Source: Halomonas salipaludis (GTDB taxonomy: Bacteria; Pseudomonadota; Gammaproteobacteria; Pseudomonadales; Halomonadaceae). From it: DNA of 64,000 bases. This document shows, piece after piece, positions 11,958 to 20,932 of the stretch. Position 1 is the stretch's first letter, and each line of letters begins with the position of its first letter. The position numbers and the translations under genes were made by a program. The notes below the pieces were generated by a model. It had not been told where the DNA came from. It searched no databases and worked only from the letters and a program-made list of their open reading frames with translations. The stretch lies in NCBI RefSeq assembly GCF_002286975.1, contig NZ_NSKB01000011.1:1-64000 (forward strand), given 5' to 3'.

Positions 11958-11958
11958 G

Positions 11959-11984
11959 GCCCGTAGCCCGTAGCCCGTAGCCCG
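11959..11984. repeat. Heptanucleotide tandem repeat GCCCGTA
   Basis: Three full copies of GCCCGTA and a partial fourth follow the bamD terminator directly and end just before the nadE stop. It is a slippage-prone microsatellite in a convergent gap. No function is evident. Confidence 0.7.
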
Positions 11985-11989
11985 CGAGC

Positions 11990-13621
11990 CTACTCCCCCG
12001 GCTGCCAGCCATTGACGATCGGGTAGCGGCGGTCACGCCCGAAGCCACGTGGCGTCACGCGCACGCCGACCGGCGCCTGGCGCCGCTTGTACTCGCAGCG
12101 ATCGACCAACTGCACCACGCGATAGACATCCTCACGGGCGAAGCCCGCCTCGATGATCGCCTCGGCACTCATGTCGCCCTCGATGTAGCGCGCCAGGATG
12201 GCGTCGAGGGTATCGTAGTCGGGCAGCGAGTCGCTGTCCTGCTGGTCCGGTGCCAGCTCGGCGGAGGGCGGGCGGGTGATGACCCGCTCGGGGATCGCCG
12301 GCTCCTGGATGTTGCGCCAGCGCGCCAGGCGGTAAACCCAGGTCTTGTAGACGTCCTTCAGGGCGTTGTAGCCGCCAACCATATCGCCATAGAGCGTCGC
12401 ATAGCCCACCGCCATCTCGCTCTTGTTGCCGGTGGTCAGCACCATCAGGCCCTTCTTGTTGGAGATCGCCATCAGCAGCACGCCGCGCACCCGCGACTGC
12501 AGGTTCTCCTCGGTGGTATCGCGCTGGGTGCCGGCGAAGCTCTCGGCCAGCGTCTCGCTGAACGCCTCGACCATCGGCGCGATCGGCATCACCTCGTAGT
12601 TGACGCCCAGCAGACGGGCCTGTTCGGCGGCGTCCTGCTGGGAGATCTCGGCGGTGTAGTGGTAGGGCATCATCACCGCGTGGACGCGCTCGGGGCCCAG
12701 GGCATCCACCGCGATGGCCAGCGACAGCGCCGAGTCGATGCCGCCGGACAGTCCCAGCACCACGCCCTTGAAGCCACTCTTGTTGACGTAGTCGCGCACC
12801 CCAGTCACCAACGCACAGTAGAGGCTCTCCTCGGCCTCGACCTCGGGCTCGGTCTCACCGCCGCGGGGTACCCAGCCGGCTTTCTCCTTGACCAGTTGCA
12901 CCGGCATCAGCCCCACCTGCCAGTGCGGCGCCTGCACCTGCAGCTTGCCCTGGGCGTCGACGCAGGCCGAACCGCCATCGAATACCAGTTCGTCCTGGCC
13001 ACCGATCTGGTTGACGTAGACCAGCGGCAGCCCCACCTCGGCGGCGCGCTCGGCAAACAGCGCCAGGCGCTCGGCGGGCTTGTCCTGGTGGTACGGTGAG
13101 GCGTTGAGAGTCACCAGGATCTCGGCGCCGGCCTGCTTGGCGAGGCGCGCCGGCGCTTCCTGCCACATGTCCTCGCAGATCAGGATGCCGAGCTTGGCGC
13201 CCTTGTGCTCATACACCAACGGCTCGCTGCCCGGCGCAAAGTAGCGCTGCTCGTCGAATACCTGATAGTTGGGCAGCGCCTGCTTGGCATACTCGGCTAC
13301 CCATTCGCCCTGGTAGAGCAGGCCGGCGAGATTGTAGCGCTGCCCCTCGCGCATGCCCGGGTAGCCGACGATCACCAGCACCTCGCGGGACATCTTCTCG
13401 GCCATCCGCGCCCGCGCCTCACGCAGCCGCGTCTCCATCGACGGACGCAACAGCAGATCCTCCGGCGGGTAGCCGGTCAGGAACAGCTCCGGCAGCACCA
13501 CGATATCGGCACCATGCTCGATACGCGCCTCGCGTACCGACTCGATGGCGCGCTCGGTATTGCCGGGAATATCACCGACCAGCGGGTCGAGTTGGGCCAT
13601 CACCAGCGTCAAGTCTTGCAT
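11990..13621 (-). CDS. nadE: Glutamine-dependent NAD+ synthetase
   Basis: This enzyme amidates deamido-NAD+ to NAD+ using ATP and glutamine-derived ammonia. The first ~250 residues are a nitrilase-type glutaminase with its Glu-Lys-Cys triad (VVLPELFLTGY, AKQALPNY, ILICEDMWQ). The rest is the adenine-nucleotide-hydrolase-like synthetase with the PP-loop LSGGIDSAL near residue 295. At 543 residues it is the two-domain glutamine form, not the short ammonia-dependent enzyme of E. coli. The ATG is preceded by GAGAG. It converges with bamD and diverges from the small gene at 13728. Confidence 0.95.
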   Translation of the reverse strand: MQDLTLVMAQLDPLVGDIPGNTERAIESVREARIEHGADIVVLPELFLTGYPPEDLLLRPSMETRLREARARMAEKMSREVLVIVGYPGMREGQRYNLAGLLYQGEWVAEYAKQALPNYQVFDEQRYFAPGSEPLVYEHKGAKLGILICEDMWQEAPARLAKQAGAEILVTLNASPYHQDKPAERLALFAERAAEVGLPLVYVNQIGGQDELVFDGGSACVDAQGKLQVQAPHWQVGLMPVQLVKEKAGWVPRGGETEPEVEAEESLYCALVTGVRDYVNKSGFKGVVLGLSGGIDSALSLAIAVDALGPERVHAVMMPYHYTAEISQQDAAEQARLLGVNYEVMPIAPMVEAFSETLAESFAGTQRDTTEENLQSRVRGVLLMAISNKKGLMVLTTGNKSEMAVGYATLYGDMVGGYNALKDVYKTWVYRLARWRNIQEPAIPERVITRPPSAELAPDQQDSDSLPDYDTLDAILARYIEGDMSAEAIIEAGFAREDVYRVVQLVDRCEYKRRQAPVGVRVTPRGFGRDRRYPIVNGWQPGE

Positions 13622-13727
13622 GGGCGTGAAAATCTCTCGAAACTCATAGATAGCCCATTGTCCCGCATGGCCGCACCGCTGGCAAAGCCGCGACGCGTGC
13701 CCGCCTCCCGCAAGGAGTCATAGAAGG

Positions 13728-13991
13728 ATGAACCTGTTGATCATTCGCCTGATCATTTTCGCCGTGCTGTTCTTCGCCGGCCTCAAGCTGTACCGCATGT
13801 ACCGCGAGTGGAAACTCGACCGCGAGGAGCTGCTGGACCATGATGCAGGCGACAGCGACGCCAACCAGATCGTGCGCTGTACCTACTGCAAGGTGCACCT
13901 GCCCGAAAGCGATGCCCTGCGCGAGCGCGGCGAATGGTTCTGCTCCAGCGCCCACCGCGACAAGTATCTCGAGGAGCAGAAGGACGAGTAG
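13728..13991 (+). CDS. PP0621-type small membrane protein with Cys motif
   Basis: The 87-residue protein has one N-terminal transmembrane helix (residues 3-20) and a charged linker. A small domain follows with CTYCKVHLPESDAL and WFCSSAHRDKYL, a Cys/His pattern able to bind a metal ion. It resembles the uncharacterised PP0621 family of gamma- and betaproteobacteria, whose function is unknown. An AAGGAGT-type ribosome site lies upstream. It is divergent from nadE and convergent with thiO. Confidence 0.8.
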   Translation: MNLLIIRLIIFAVLFFAGLKLYRMYREWKLDREELLDHDAGDSDANQIVRCTYCKVHLPESDALRERGEWFCSSAHRDKYLEEQKDE

Positions 13992-14082
13992 CGAGGGGCT
14001 TCGAGCACCCAGGGGTGGGGTCGCAGCGTGTCCACAGCGCCCTGTCGCCGGCAAGCCACGGGGCATCGGCGTGAGTGCTGTG

Positions 14083-15186
14083 TCACGCAGTAGCGCTCAG
14101 GCGCCCTTCCAGCCGATAGGGACTCGGGTCGAGGATCGCTTCGCGTCCCAGCAGCTGATCCACCAGCAGCCGCGTCGAGGCCGGCGCCAGCACCAAGCCA
14201 TTACGGTAGTGGCCGGCATTGACGCTGAGGTTGTCGAGCCCCGGCACGCGGCCGATAAAGGGCGTGCCATCCGGCGAGCCCGGCCGCAGCCCGGCCCAGT
14301 GGTGCTCCACCTCGCACTCAGCCAGTGCCGGCACGATACGCGTGGCACTCTCCCACAGCGACTCCCTGGCCGCCCGGTCGGTGCCCTTGTCGAAGCCCGC
14401 CTCTTCCAGCGTCGAGCCGGCCAGCACGCGGCCATCGCCACGTGGAATCACGTAGCGGCCATCCATCAGTACCACTCGCTGCACCAGTCCCGGCGGCGCC
14501 CTGAACAGGATCATCTGCCCCTTGACCGGGCGCACCGGCAGGCCCACGCCGAGTGACCCGAGCAGCTCGGCGGCCCAGGCGCCACCGCAGACCACCACCT
14601 CACCTGCAGTGAAACGCTCAGCGCCAGCATTTACCGCCGTGATACGCCCTGCCGCGTGCGAAAGCCCGGTCACCTCGCAGCCCTCCATGAGACGCACCTT
14701 GGGCATCGCCAGCAGGCGTTCGCGCAGCGCCTTGACCAGCCGCGGATTGCGAATGCTGCCCAGCGTCGGCATCCACAGCGCGCCATCGCAGCCCGGCACC
14801 GCCGCCGGCTCCTTGGCGTAGAGGAAATCGGCCGCGACTCGCTCCAGCGGCTTGCCCACCGCTCGCGCCCAGCCCAGCGCCCGCGCCTCGTCATCGACGC
14901 GCAGGTACAGCAACCCCTTCTGGCGATACTCTGGGTCGATACCCGTCTCTTCCAGCAGCCGCAGCGCAAGCTCGGGGTAGTAGCCTTCCGACCAGGTCGA
15001 GAGACGCGAGATCGGCGCCGAATAGCGCCACGGGTAGAGTGGCGAGACGATGCCGCCGCCGGCCCAGGAGGACTCGCGGCCGCACGCGCCGCGCTCGAGC
15101 AGGGTCACCTCGTGGCCGGCATCGGCCAACTGCAGCGTGGTCATCATGCCGATGACACCGCCGCCTACGACTAGGAAATCACTCAC
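14083..15186 (-). CDS. thiO: Glycine oxidase ThiO-type FAD oxidoreductase
   Basis: This D-amino-acid-oxidase fold flavoenzyme begins with the dinucleotide-binding motif VVGGGVIG (residues 6-13). It continues with the family blocks SSWAGGGIVSPLYPW and HHWAGLRPGSPDGTPFIG. ThiO oxidises glycine to the imine used for the thiazole of thiamine. At 367 residues it matches that group. No thiamine genes are adjacent, so a related amino-acid oxidase role is possible. It is divergent from the fimT-like pilin gene. Confidence 0.85.
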   Translation of the reverse strand: MSDFLVVGGGVIGMMTTLQLADAGHEVTLLERGACGRESSWAGGGIVSPLYPWRYSAPISRLSTWSEGYYPELALRLLEETGIDPEYRQKGLLYLRVDDEARALGWARAVGKPLERVAADFLYAKEPAAVPGCDGALWMPTLGSIRNPRLVKALRERLLAMPKVRLMEGCEVTGLSHAAGRITAVNAGAERFTAGEVVVCGGAWAAELLGSLGVGLPVRPVKGQMILFRAPPGLVQRVVLMDGRYVIPRGDGRVLAGSTLEEAGFDKGTDRAARESLWESATRIVPALAECEVEHHWAGLRPGSPDGTPFIGRVPGLDNLSVNAGHYRNGLVLAPASTRLLVDQLLGREAILDPSPYRLEGRLSATA

Positions 15187-15273
15187 AGCAGAATCCGATA
15201 TGGCTTACACAGGCTTGGGCTAGGGTGACAGTAGCGGCACCAGGGATGGAACGCGCCTGCCAGGGAGGCACCC

Positions 15274-15831
15274 ATGCACCCACCGAGCCACCAAGACTAT
15301 CACGAGACGCCAGCGGCAAACCGCCAGCGCGTACGTCATCTAACTCAGGGGTTTACGCTGATCGAGCTGCTGGTCGTCATCGCCGTGGCGGTGATCATGG
15401 CCACCTGGGCCATTCCCAACTACCAGCAGTTTACCGCACGCAATCAGGTCGCCGCTGAGGTGATGCGACTCAAGTCGGCATTGGCAATGACAAGAAGCGC
15501 GGCCATCATGCGCCGCAGTCAAGTAACCCTCTGCCCCAGCCCAACCCTACAGTACTGCGACGTCGCCGCTGGCTGGGAGAGTCCCCTCGCGATCTTCGCC
15601 GGAAGCGGCGACGATGGGGATGCCGAGTTATTGCGCACTCTAGGCAAAAGCCGCCTAGAGTCGCTGACCTACCGTAAAGACAACCGACCTGTGCGCTATC
15701 AAGCGCTGGGGCGGTCAACAGGATATAATGGGACTTTTCGATTGTGTGGCCGAATGGAAACAGGTTCACATGTTATCGTCAATAACACTGGTCGCATCCG
15801 TAGTTATAACAGAAGGCCCAGCACTTGCTGA
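15274..15831 (+). CDS. fimT: Type IV minor pilin, GspH/FimT family
   Basis: A 26-residue leader precedes the prepilin-peptidase site Gly26-Phe27 (QGFTLIELLVV), with the conserved Glu at +5 and a hydrophobic helix. The rest is a GspH/FimT-type globular domain with Cys pairs and a C-terminal Cys. Such minor pilins help prime type IV pilus assembly. It points towards the pilX-pilW-pilV-pilE genes on the other strand and may have its own promoter in the thiO gap. Confidence 0.85.
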   Translation: MHPPSHQDYHETPAANRQRVRHLTQGFTLIELLVVIAVAVIMATWAIPNYQQFTARNQVAAEVMRLKSALAMTRSAAIMRRSQVTLCPSPTLQYCDVAAGWESPLAIFAGSGDDGDAELLRTLGKSRLESLTYRKDNRPVRYQALGRSTGYNGTFRLCGRMETGSHVIVNNTGRIRSYNRRPSTC

Positions 15832-15899
15832 GCAATAAAACATGAATTGCAGCAAGCACTGCAATATTATAAAAAACCTTCCCATATCGAGAGAACAGG

Positions 15900-17147
15900 T
15901 CACCGCCAAGACATCACCTTAAGCTCGTCAGTTTTCTTCATATCACTAATATCTATCAAACCATCTGACACAGGCTCCAAAAGCCGCGCAACAGTGTCGA
16001 GAACTTCTACTGAATGGACAAAAGAAAAGTCACCCCCGCCATTCAAGTTAGAAGTAACACTAGCTTGCCCAATGCCAAAGCTCCAATCCCCCTCTCTAGC
16101 TCCTGGTGACCCTGCAATAGACGCGTGAACTAACGCCCCTCTTATAGAACCTCCACCACCATTGTATGCCAAGGTTTGGCCAAGAACGACAATAAGGCCC
16201 TCATATGTATTATTGCCACTCCAACTAAAATTTCCATCAACAACTAGAATGCCTGACTTTGCCGATGACTCATTATAAGAATATGTTCCACTTTCAGGCT
16301 GGACATATGATATCTTTGGGCTATCAGGTGTGCCAAGCACCGCCAGCGCATCCGCATCATTTCCATAATGATCAACAACATTGTCAACCAGCTCTTGCAA
16401 AGCGGTGGCGCTGGAGAAAATCGGATACCCACCCTCTATATAGACCACATACTCCCCATCCACGTTTGTCGCATAATTACCAGACTTGTCGGGGCCACCT
16501 TCAATCGCAGACATAACTGCAGAGACATCACTTTCTCTTGATACTGAAATAGATGTACCAATATTACCGTCCCCCTCACGCCCCATCTTAAAACGGCCAC
16601 TACTAAGCGCCTCAAAGTCATATAGATCGCTTGTGACGGTTAATGGGTCAAGGTCACTAAGCGGGACAAGTCCGACACTCACCTGTGCCAAAACAGGATG
16701 ACTCAAGGCCCCAGTTCCCCCGGCCAAGCCAACAATGTAAACACCCTCGCGCAAGCCAGCATCATTATCACCATCAACATATATAATACTGTAAACACAG
16801 ACATCTACCTCAGAGCAATCCAAAGAGCTATCACTGTAACCGAAATAACTATGCCAAGTATCATTTGAGAAAATATCGGAATATGAAAAACTTGAACTTG
16901 GTGAAAGCTCTTCAGCTATTTCTTCGACACTTTTCTCCGAAAATTCATCACCCCACAAGCTCCTGAAGCTATCCAACCCTAGGGACACGGCTCCTTCTGC
17001 GCCCATTTGCGCCGAGGCTTGTGCTTTATAATTTCCGGCTAACCGTTCATCAATCTGCGAGGACTGCATGCTCGATAGACCAAGCATCAACGAAACGACT
17101 AATAAGGATAGAACGACTATTAGCGCTGCGCCTTTCTGGTGTTTCAT
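15900..17147 (-). CDS. pilX: PilX-like minor pilin with large C-terminal domain
   Basis: The N-terminus MKHQKGAALIVVLSLLVVSL fits PilX: a prepilin cleavage site (Gly6-Ala7) and a hydrophobic helix lacking Glu+5. At about 415 residues it is roughly twice the usual PilX length. The extra C-terminal region contains glycine-rich strands (GILVVDGNFSWSG, YEGLIVVLGQTLAYNGGG) that look like a beta-roll. I start at ATG 17147, preceded by GGGGTG; in-frame ATGs at 17168 and 17198 (the latter overlapping the pilW stop) cannot be excluded. It is the last gene of the minor-pilin run and is AT-richer than the core genes. Confidence 0.75.
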   Translation of the reverse strand: MKHQKGAALIVVLSLLVVSLMLGLSSMQSSQIDERLAGNYKAQASAQMGAEGAVSLGLDSFRSLWGDEFSEKSVEEIAEELSPSSSFSYSDIFSNDTWHSYFGYSDSSLDCSEVDVCVYSIIYVDGDNDAGLREGVYIVGLAGGTGALSHPVLAQVSVGLVPLSDLDPLTVTSDLYDFEALSSGRFKMGREGDGNIGTSISVSRESDVSAVMSAIEGGPDKSGNYATNVDGEYVVYIEGGYPIFSSATALQELVDNVVDHYGNDADALAVLGTPDSPKISYVQPESGTYSYNESSAKSGILVVDGNFSWSGNNTYEGLIVVLGQTLAYNGGGGSIRGALVHASIAGSPGAREGDWSFGIGQASVTSNLNGGGDFSFVHSVEVLDTVARLLEPVSDGLIDISDMKKTDELKVMSWR

Positions 17148-17190
17148 TACCGCACCCCGAGGAGTCATATCGGCTTCATCTACGCTACGC

Positions 17191-17751
17191 TTACTCATTC
17201 GTTACCGCCGCGGTGCGATTAACAGCATGAAATTCGACAGAATCAGGCGCACCATCAGCAGTAGATATAAGTGACAACTTCACTACAAGAACTCCCCGAT
17301 CCCGTAAATTATCGTCTATGATGAACGCCACATCATTATCTTCAAAACCGGCAACCACCTGATCGAAATCGCCGGCCTGCACAGAGTCACCACACCTCTG
17401 GCCCATTTCTAGCGCCCGTCCCAACTTTGGCCCAACCTCTGTGCTACTGATTCTGTAAGCTTTATGGACATCGCCAGATCCAGGACAGCTAACAAGATCT
17501 CCCCTGTTAGGCACTATCAAGGTTAGCATCTCACCGTTCCAGTTAATGCTTGCGGGATCAGCGCGACGAATATCTCTTAGCAAAATCTCAACGGAAAAAT
17601 TCACTGCCGCCTGCTTTTCGCTTAGCGTTTCCACCTGGCGATTGGTCTGAAAGACTGTCAAAAAAAGCCGCCCAGCTCCCAAAATGATAACCAAGCCAAT
17701 CACCATGGCAACCATTAGTTCGACCAAGGAGAAGCCGCCATTTCTTTTCAT
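17191..17751 (-). CDS. pilW: Type IV pilus minor pilin PilW
   Basis: The prepilin motif is GFSLVELMVAMVIG, with cleavage after Gly6 and Glu at +5. It is followed by a PilW-type globular domain of about 170 residues with one likely disulphide pair. It lies two bases after the pilV stop with a GGGGAG ribosome site (ATG 17751), so the genes are co-translated. PilV, PilW, PilX and PilE form the minor-pilin complex that primes pilus assembly in the inner membrane. Confidence 0.85.
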   Translation of the reverse strand: MKRNGGFSLVELMVAMVIGLVIILGAGRLFLTVFQTNRQVETLSEKQAAVNFSVEILLRDIRRADPASINWNGEMLTLIVPNRGDLVSCPGSGDVHKAYRISSTEVGPKLGRALEMGQRCGDSVQAGDFDQVVAGFEDNDVAFIIDDNLRDRGVLVVKLSLISTADGAPDSVEFHAVNRTAAVTNE

Positions 17752-17753
17752 TT

Positions 17754-18185
17754 TCAACTCCCCGGCAAGCGAATCGTATATTCGAATACCGGGGCATCTT
17801 CATTTTCAAACCGGCGATCCGACCAGCCCACGGAAATATCAAACTGGCAACCTCCGCTGTCACTGACAGGGCTGCTATTCAGCTCGGGAAGAAACGCTAC
17901 CCACTGAGCATGCCAGCTGCTTCCGCCAATGTTCTGCGCTTCCTCCCAACTGGGGCATACCAGCTCATCCGGGGCGTTGGCCATAACTGCCCAAAGCCTT
18001 TCCTGGGCATCCTGAGCAGCCAGAGAAGCAAGCGAGCGCTGGTACGCCGCATGCGCACCCTGCAGGGCCTTGAGCTGCATCACGGCCACACCAAGCATCC
18101 CGATGGACAGCACCAGCAAGGCAACCAGTGCTTCAATCAGAGTGAAACCCGCCTGCGCTTTGGGTAAATGGCACTGTTTCTTCAC
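17754..18185 (-). CDS. pilV: Type IV pilus minor pilin PilV
   Basis: The 143-residue prepilin has cleavage site Gly13-Phe14 (AGFTLIEALVALLVLSIGMLGVA), and the motif LSIGMLG is typical of PilV. It starts with GTG at 18185. It belongs to the minor-pilin operon, with a 44-codon frame and pilE upstream and pilW two bases downstream. Confidence 0.85.
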   Translation of the reverse strand: MKKQCHLPKAQAGFTLIEALVALLVLSIGMLGVAVMQLKALQGAHAAYQRSLASLAAQDAQERLWAVMANAPDELVCPSWEEAQNIGGSSWHAQWVAFLPELNSSPVSDSGGCQFDISVGWSDRRFENEDAPVFEYTIRLPGS

Positions 18186-18209
18186 TCTTCTACCTTTTCA
18201 GGATCATTA

Positions 18210-18344
18210 TCAGAAGCCTTGCCGGTACGCCCCATCACCGTTACCTGCATACGCCTGCAACACGCCGCTATCTTCTACCGCACAGCCTACACGGTGCCCG
18301 AGAGCATTAGTCACCGTCGCCAAAATGACGCCAACGGTCAGCAT
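18210..18344 (-). CDS. 44-residue ORF coupled to pilE
   Basis: The pilE stop and this ATG overlap as TAATG, the standard coupling arrangement, and the frame stays open for 44 residues up to 24 bp before pilV. The N-terminus [20 protein letters not shown] is moderately hydrophobic. The C-terminus (AVEDSGVLQAYAGNGDGAYR) is small and polar, with one Cys between them. I recognise no family. It could be a small pilus accessory peptide, a remnant of a deleted pilY1 or pilin gene, or a chance frame. Confidence 0.45.
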   Translation of the reverse strand: MLTVGVILATVTNALGHRVGCAVEDSGVLQAYAGNGDGAYRQGF

Positions 18345-18739
18345 TACCAACACTCACTTGGGCTCCTCACACCCTGGTGATTCAGCGTCAGGTCGCTGTT
18401 ACATCGATCGGGCTGGGCCGTGGTTGCGGTTAACGTGAAGGTGCTGGCCGTCCTTTCAACAGAAATCGTGTAGATCCCATCTGCTGAGGCATTGGTGAAA
18501 TCACAGTCCTCATAAGACGCCTGCACGGTATAGCAGCGTTCGAGTTGCTGGGCTGCCTGCATCAGCCCCGACTGGCCGTCGGTACGGCGCGCGTCCTGCA
18601 CATAGCGCTGGTAGCTGGGATAGGCGATCGACGCCAGGATGGCGATGATCGCCACGGTGATCATCAGCTCGATCAGAGTGAAGCCCCCCTGCCGCGCCGG
18701 GCGCAGGGAGGCGAAGCCAGTAGCTTGCCCTGCGCTCAC
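18344..18739 (-). CDS. pilE: PilE-like type IV pilin
   Basis: The prepilin leader is cleaved after Gly19 ([31 protein letters not shown]), with Glu at +5. This is the classical PilE/PilA helix. The 131-residue protein has Cys residues in RCYT and EDCDF and near the C-terminus, in line with a D-loop disulphide. Its small size and minor-pilin neighbours suggest a minor pilin rather than the major subunit. It starts with GTG (18739) and appears to lead the pilE-pilV-pilW-pilX operon. Confidence 0.82.
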   Translation of the reverse strand: MSAGQATGFASLRPARQGGFTLIELMITVAIIAILASIAYPSYQRYVQDARRTDGQSGLMQAAQQLERCYTVQASYEDCDFTNASADGIYTISVERTASTFTLTATTAQPDRCNSDLTLNHQGVRSPSECW

Positions 18740-18831
18740 TGCGGTGCCCCCCGCCTGCGGTTGCCCTGCCTCGTCGCACCACCTCTCACTGGAGCCTCCA
18801 TCGCGCGCCGCGTCTGACAGTCTTCAGGCGC

Positions 18832-18856
18832 AAAAAACCGGGCAATGTGCCCGGTT
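18832..18856 (-). terminator. ispH terminator
   Basis: AACCGGGC (18836-18843) and GCCCGGTT (18849-18856) form an 8-bp stem, followed on the minus strand by a run of T residues. It lies between ispH and pilE and separates the isoprenoid/lipoprotein operon from the pilin operon. Confidence 0.88.
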
Positions 18857-18902
18857 TCATGACCAGTCTATTTCGTCAGAATAGCCCACTCCGGGCTAGT
18901 AC

Positions 18903-19856
18903 TCATTCGCTAACGATAACACGCTCTCTCAACTCGCGCGGCATGGAAAACGTAATCGTCTCGGCGCGGCCTGAGAGCTCCTCGGGAACGTTGGCGCCAA
19001 GCTGCTGCAGCCGCTCGATGACGCCCTTGACCAACACCTCCGGGGCGCTGGCCCCGGCAGTAAGGCCGATGGCAGTGACGCCGTCGAGCCAGGCCGGGTC
19101 GACCTGGCTGGCGTCATCGACCAGGTAGGCCGGGGTACCGACCCGCTCGGAGAGTTCGCGCAGGCGGTTGGAGTTGGAGCTGTTGGGGCTGCCCACCACT
19201 AGCACCAGATCGCTCTCTGCGGCCAGGCCACGCACCGCGTCCTGGCGGTTCTGGGTGGCGTAGCAGATGTCATCCTTGCGCGGCCCTTCGATCTGGGGGA
19301 AGGTCGCGCGCAGGGCATCGATGACCTTGGCGGTGTCATCCATCGACAGCGTGGTCTGGGTGACGAAGGCCAGCCGGCTGGGGTCCTTGACCTGGAGCGC
19401 GGCGACGTCGGCCTCGTCCTCGACCAGGTAGATGGCACCGCCGTGGGCGGTGTCATAGCGGCCCATGGTGCCTTCCACTTCGGGGTGGCCGGCGTGGCCG
19501 ATCAGGATGCACTCCTGGCCGCGCTTGGCGTAGCGCAGCACTTCCAGATGCACCTTGGTCACCAGCGGGCAGGTGGCATCGAATACCTTGAGGCCACGCT
19601 GCTCGGCTTCTTCCTGTACCGCGCGTGACACGCCGTGGGCGGAGAAGATCACGATAACGTCGTCGGGCACCTCGTGGAGCTCCTCGACGAAGACCGCACC
19701 GCGCTCACGCAGGGTGTCGACCACGAAGCGGTTGTGCACCACCTCATGACGCACGTAGATCGGCGCGCCGAACACATCGAGGGCGCGGTTGACGATATCG
19801 ATGGCGCGGTCGACGCCGGCGCAGAAGCCGCGGGGGTTGGCCAACTTGATGTGCAT
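18903..19856 (-). CDS. ispH: 4-hydroxy-3-methylbut-2-enyl diphosphate reductase
   Basis: IspH (LytB) is the [4Fe-4S] enzyme that makes IPP and DMAPP in the last step of the MEP pathway. Cluster ligands Cys12 (NPRGFCAG) and Cys96 (FDATCPLV) and the later DDICYAT Cys are present. So are the HEVVHN and SSNSNRL substrate motifs. The start at 19856 ([12 protein letters not shown]) fits the family and follows AAGAGAG; an ATG 27 bp upstream is less likely. It ends the ileS-lspA-fkpB-ispH series. Confidence 0.96.
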   Translation of the reverse strand: MHIKLANPRGFCAGVDRAIDIVNRALDVFGAPIYVRHEVVHNRFVVDTLRERGAVFVEELHEVPDDVIVIFSAHGVSRAVQEEAEQRGLKVFDATCPLVTKVHLEVLRYAKRGQECILIGHAGHPEVEGTMGRYDTAHGGAIYLVEDEADVAALQVKDPSRLAFVTQTTLSMDDTAKVIDALRATFPQIEGPRKDDICYATQNRQDAVRGLAAESDLVLVVGSPNSSNSNRLRELSERVGTPAYLVDDASQVDPAWLDGVTAIGLTAGASAPEVLVKGVIERLQQLGANVPEELSGRAETITFSMPRELRERVIVSE

Positions 19857-19879
19857 GGCGTTCTCTCTTGCCGTGGGCA

Positions 19880-20341
19880 TCAATGAGTGGTGGCCGGGCG
19901 AACCTGAATCACCTCGACCTCGAAGGTCAGGGTACGCCCCGCCAGCGGATGATTGAAGTCGACCTCGACCTGCTCGCCGTCGATGCTGGCGATCACCCCG
20001 GGCAGCTCGCCGCCGGCAGCATCGGCAAACGACATCACCGTGCCCACCTCGGGCTCGACGTCGTCGAAGTCGTCACGCTTGAGCAGCTGCACGTTCTGCG
20101 GATTGTGCTGGCCGAAAGCGTGCTCCGGGGAGATCTGGTAGCTGCCGGTGTCGCCGTCGGTAAGGCCTGCGAGGGGCGCCTCGAAGCCCGGCGGCAGGTT
20201 GCCGTCGCCGACCTGAAAGGTGGCCGGGCGCTTGTCGCGGGTCGAGTCGACCACGGTGCCATCCTCGAGCTTGAGGGTGAAGTGCAGGGTGACTTCCATG
20301 CCGTCAGCGACGCGATGGACGCTAGCAGGTTGATCGCTCAT
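19880..20341 (-). CDS. fkpB: FKBP-type peptidyl-prolyl isomerase (SlpA/FkpB)
   Basis: The 153-residue protein has the SlyD/SlpA-type FKBP fold with an inserted chaperone flap: [38 protein letters not shown], then [14 protein letters not shown]. It catalyses proline cis-trans isomerisation and acts as a cytosolic chaperone. The place between lspA and ispH is conserved in many gammaproteobacteria. Confidence 0.92.
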   Translation of the reverse strand: MSDQPASVHRVADGMEVTLHFTLKLEDGTVVDSTRDKRPATFQVGDGNLPPGFEAPLAGLTDGDTGSYQISPEHAFGQHNPQNVQLLKRDDFDDVEPEVGTVMSFADAAGGELPGVIASIDGEQVEVDFNHPLAGRTLTFEVEVIQVRPATTH

Positions 20342-20408
20342 CTGTGTCTCTCTTGCCGTGGGCGGGGCGCTGCCGTGGACTGGTTGGATGCGCTGGCCGC
20401 CGTGAGGT

Positions 20409-20924
20409 TCAGCGCCGTGCGTCGCGAATCGATTCGAAAATCAGGCCCACGGCACCGAGGGTAATACCGATATCCGCGACGTTGAAGGCCGGGAAGTACC
20501 AGCCGGCAGCGTGGAAGGAGAGAAAGTCCACCACGTAGCCGTGCACCAGGCGATCAAAGAGGTTGCCCAGCGCGCCGCCGATGATCAGCGCCAGCGACGG
20601 CGCCAACAGCACCTCATGCGCCCTGAGGCGACGCAGCCAGATCGTCAGGCCGATGCTGGCGCCAATGGCGATCAGCGCAAAGAACCAGCGCTGCCAGCCC
20701 GGGTGCCCGGCCAGGAAGCTGAACGCCGCGCCGGGATTGTGCAGCAGCGTGAGGTTGAAGAACGGCAACACCTCCACCGGGCGGGCGTAACTCAGCCAGG
20801 CGCTGGCGGCGGACTTGGTCGCCAGGTCGAGCACGACCACCGCCGCGGCCAGCCATAGCCAGCGCAGCGGTTTGTGCATCGGAGGGGCGGAGCTCTTGTC
20901 GGTCATTTCGGCAGTCTCAGGCAT
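20409..20924 (-). CDS. lspA: Lipoprotein signal peptidase (SPase II)
   Basis: LspA is an inner-membrane aspartyl protease that removes signal peptides from prolipoproteins such as BamD in this window. Four transmembrane helices are visible. The two catalytic aspartates sit in GNLFDRLVHGYVVDF and FNVADIGI, and the NPGAAFSF motif is present. The ATG is 8 bp after the ileS stop. An N-terminal extension of about 15 polar residues before MHKPLRW leaves the exact start open. Confidence 0.94.
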   Translation of the reverse strand: MPETAEMTDKSSAPPMHKPLRWLWLAAAVVVLDLATKSAASAWLSYARPVEVLPFFNLTLLHNPGAAFSFLAGHPGWQRWFFALIAIGASIGLTIWLRRLRAHEVLLAPSLALIIGGALGNLFDRLVHGYVVDFLSFHAAGWYFPAFNVADIGITLGAVGLIFESIRDARR

Positions 20925-20932
20925 CGTAGCTC

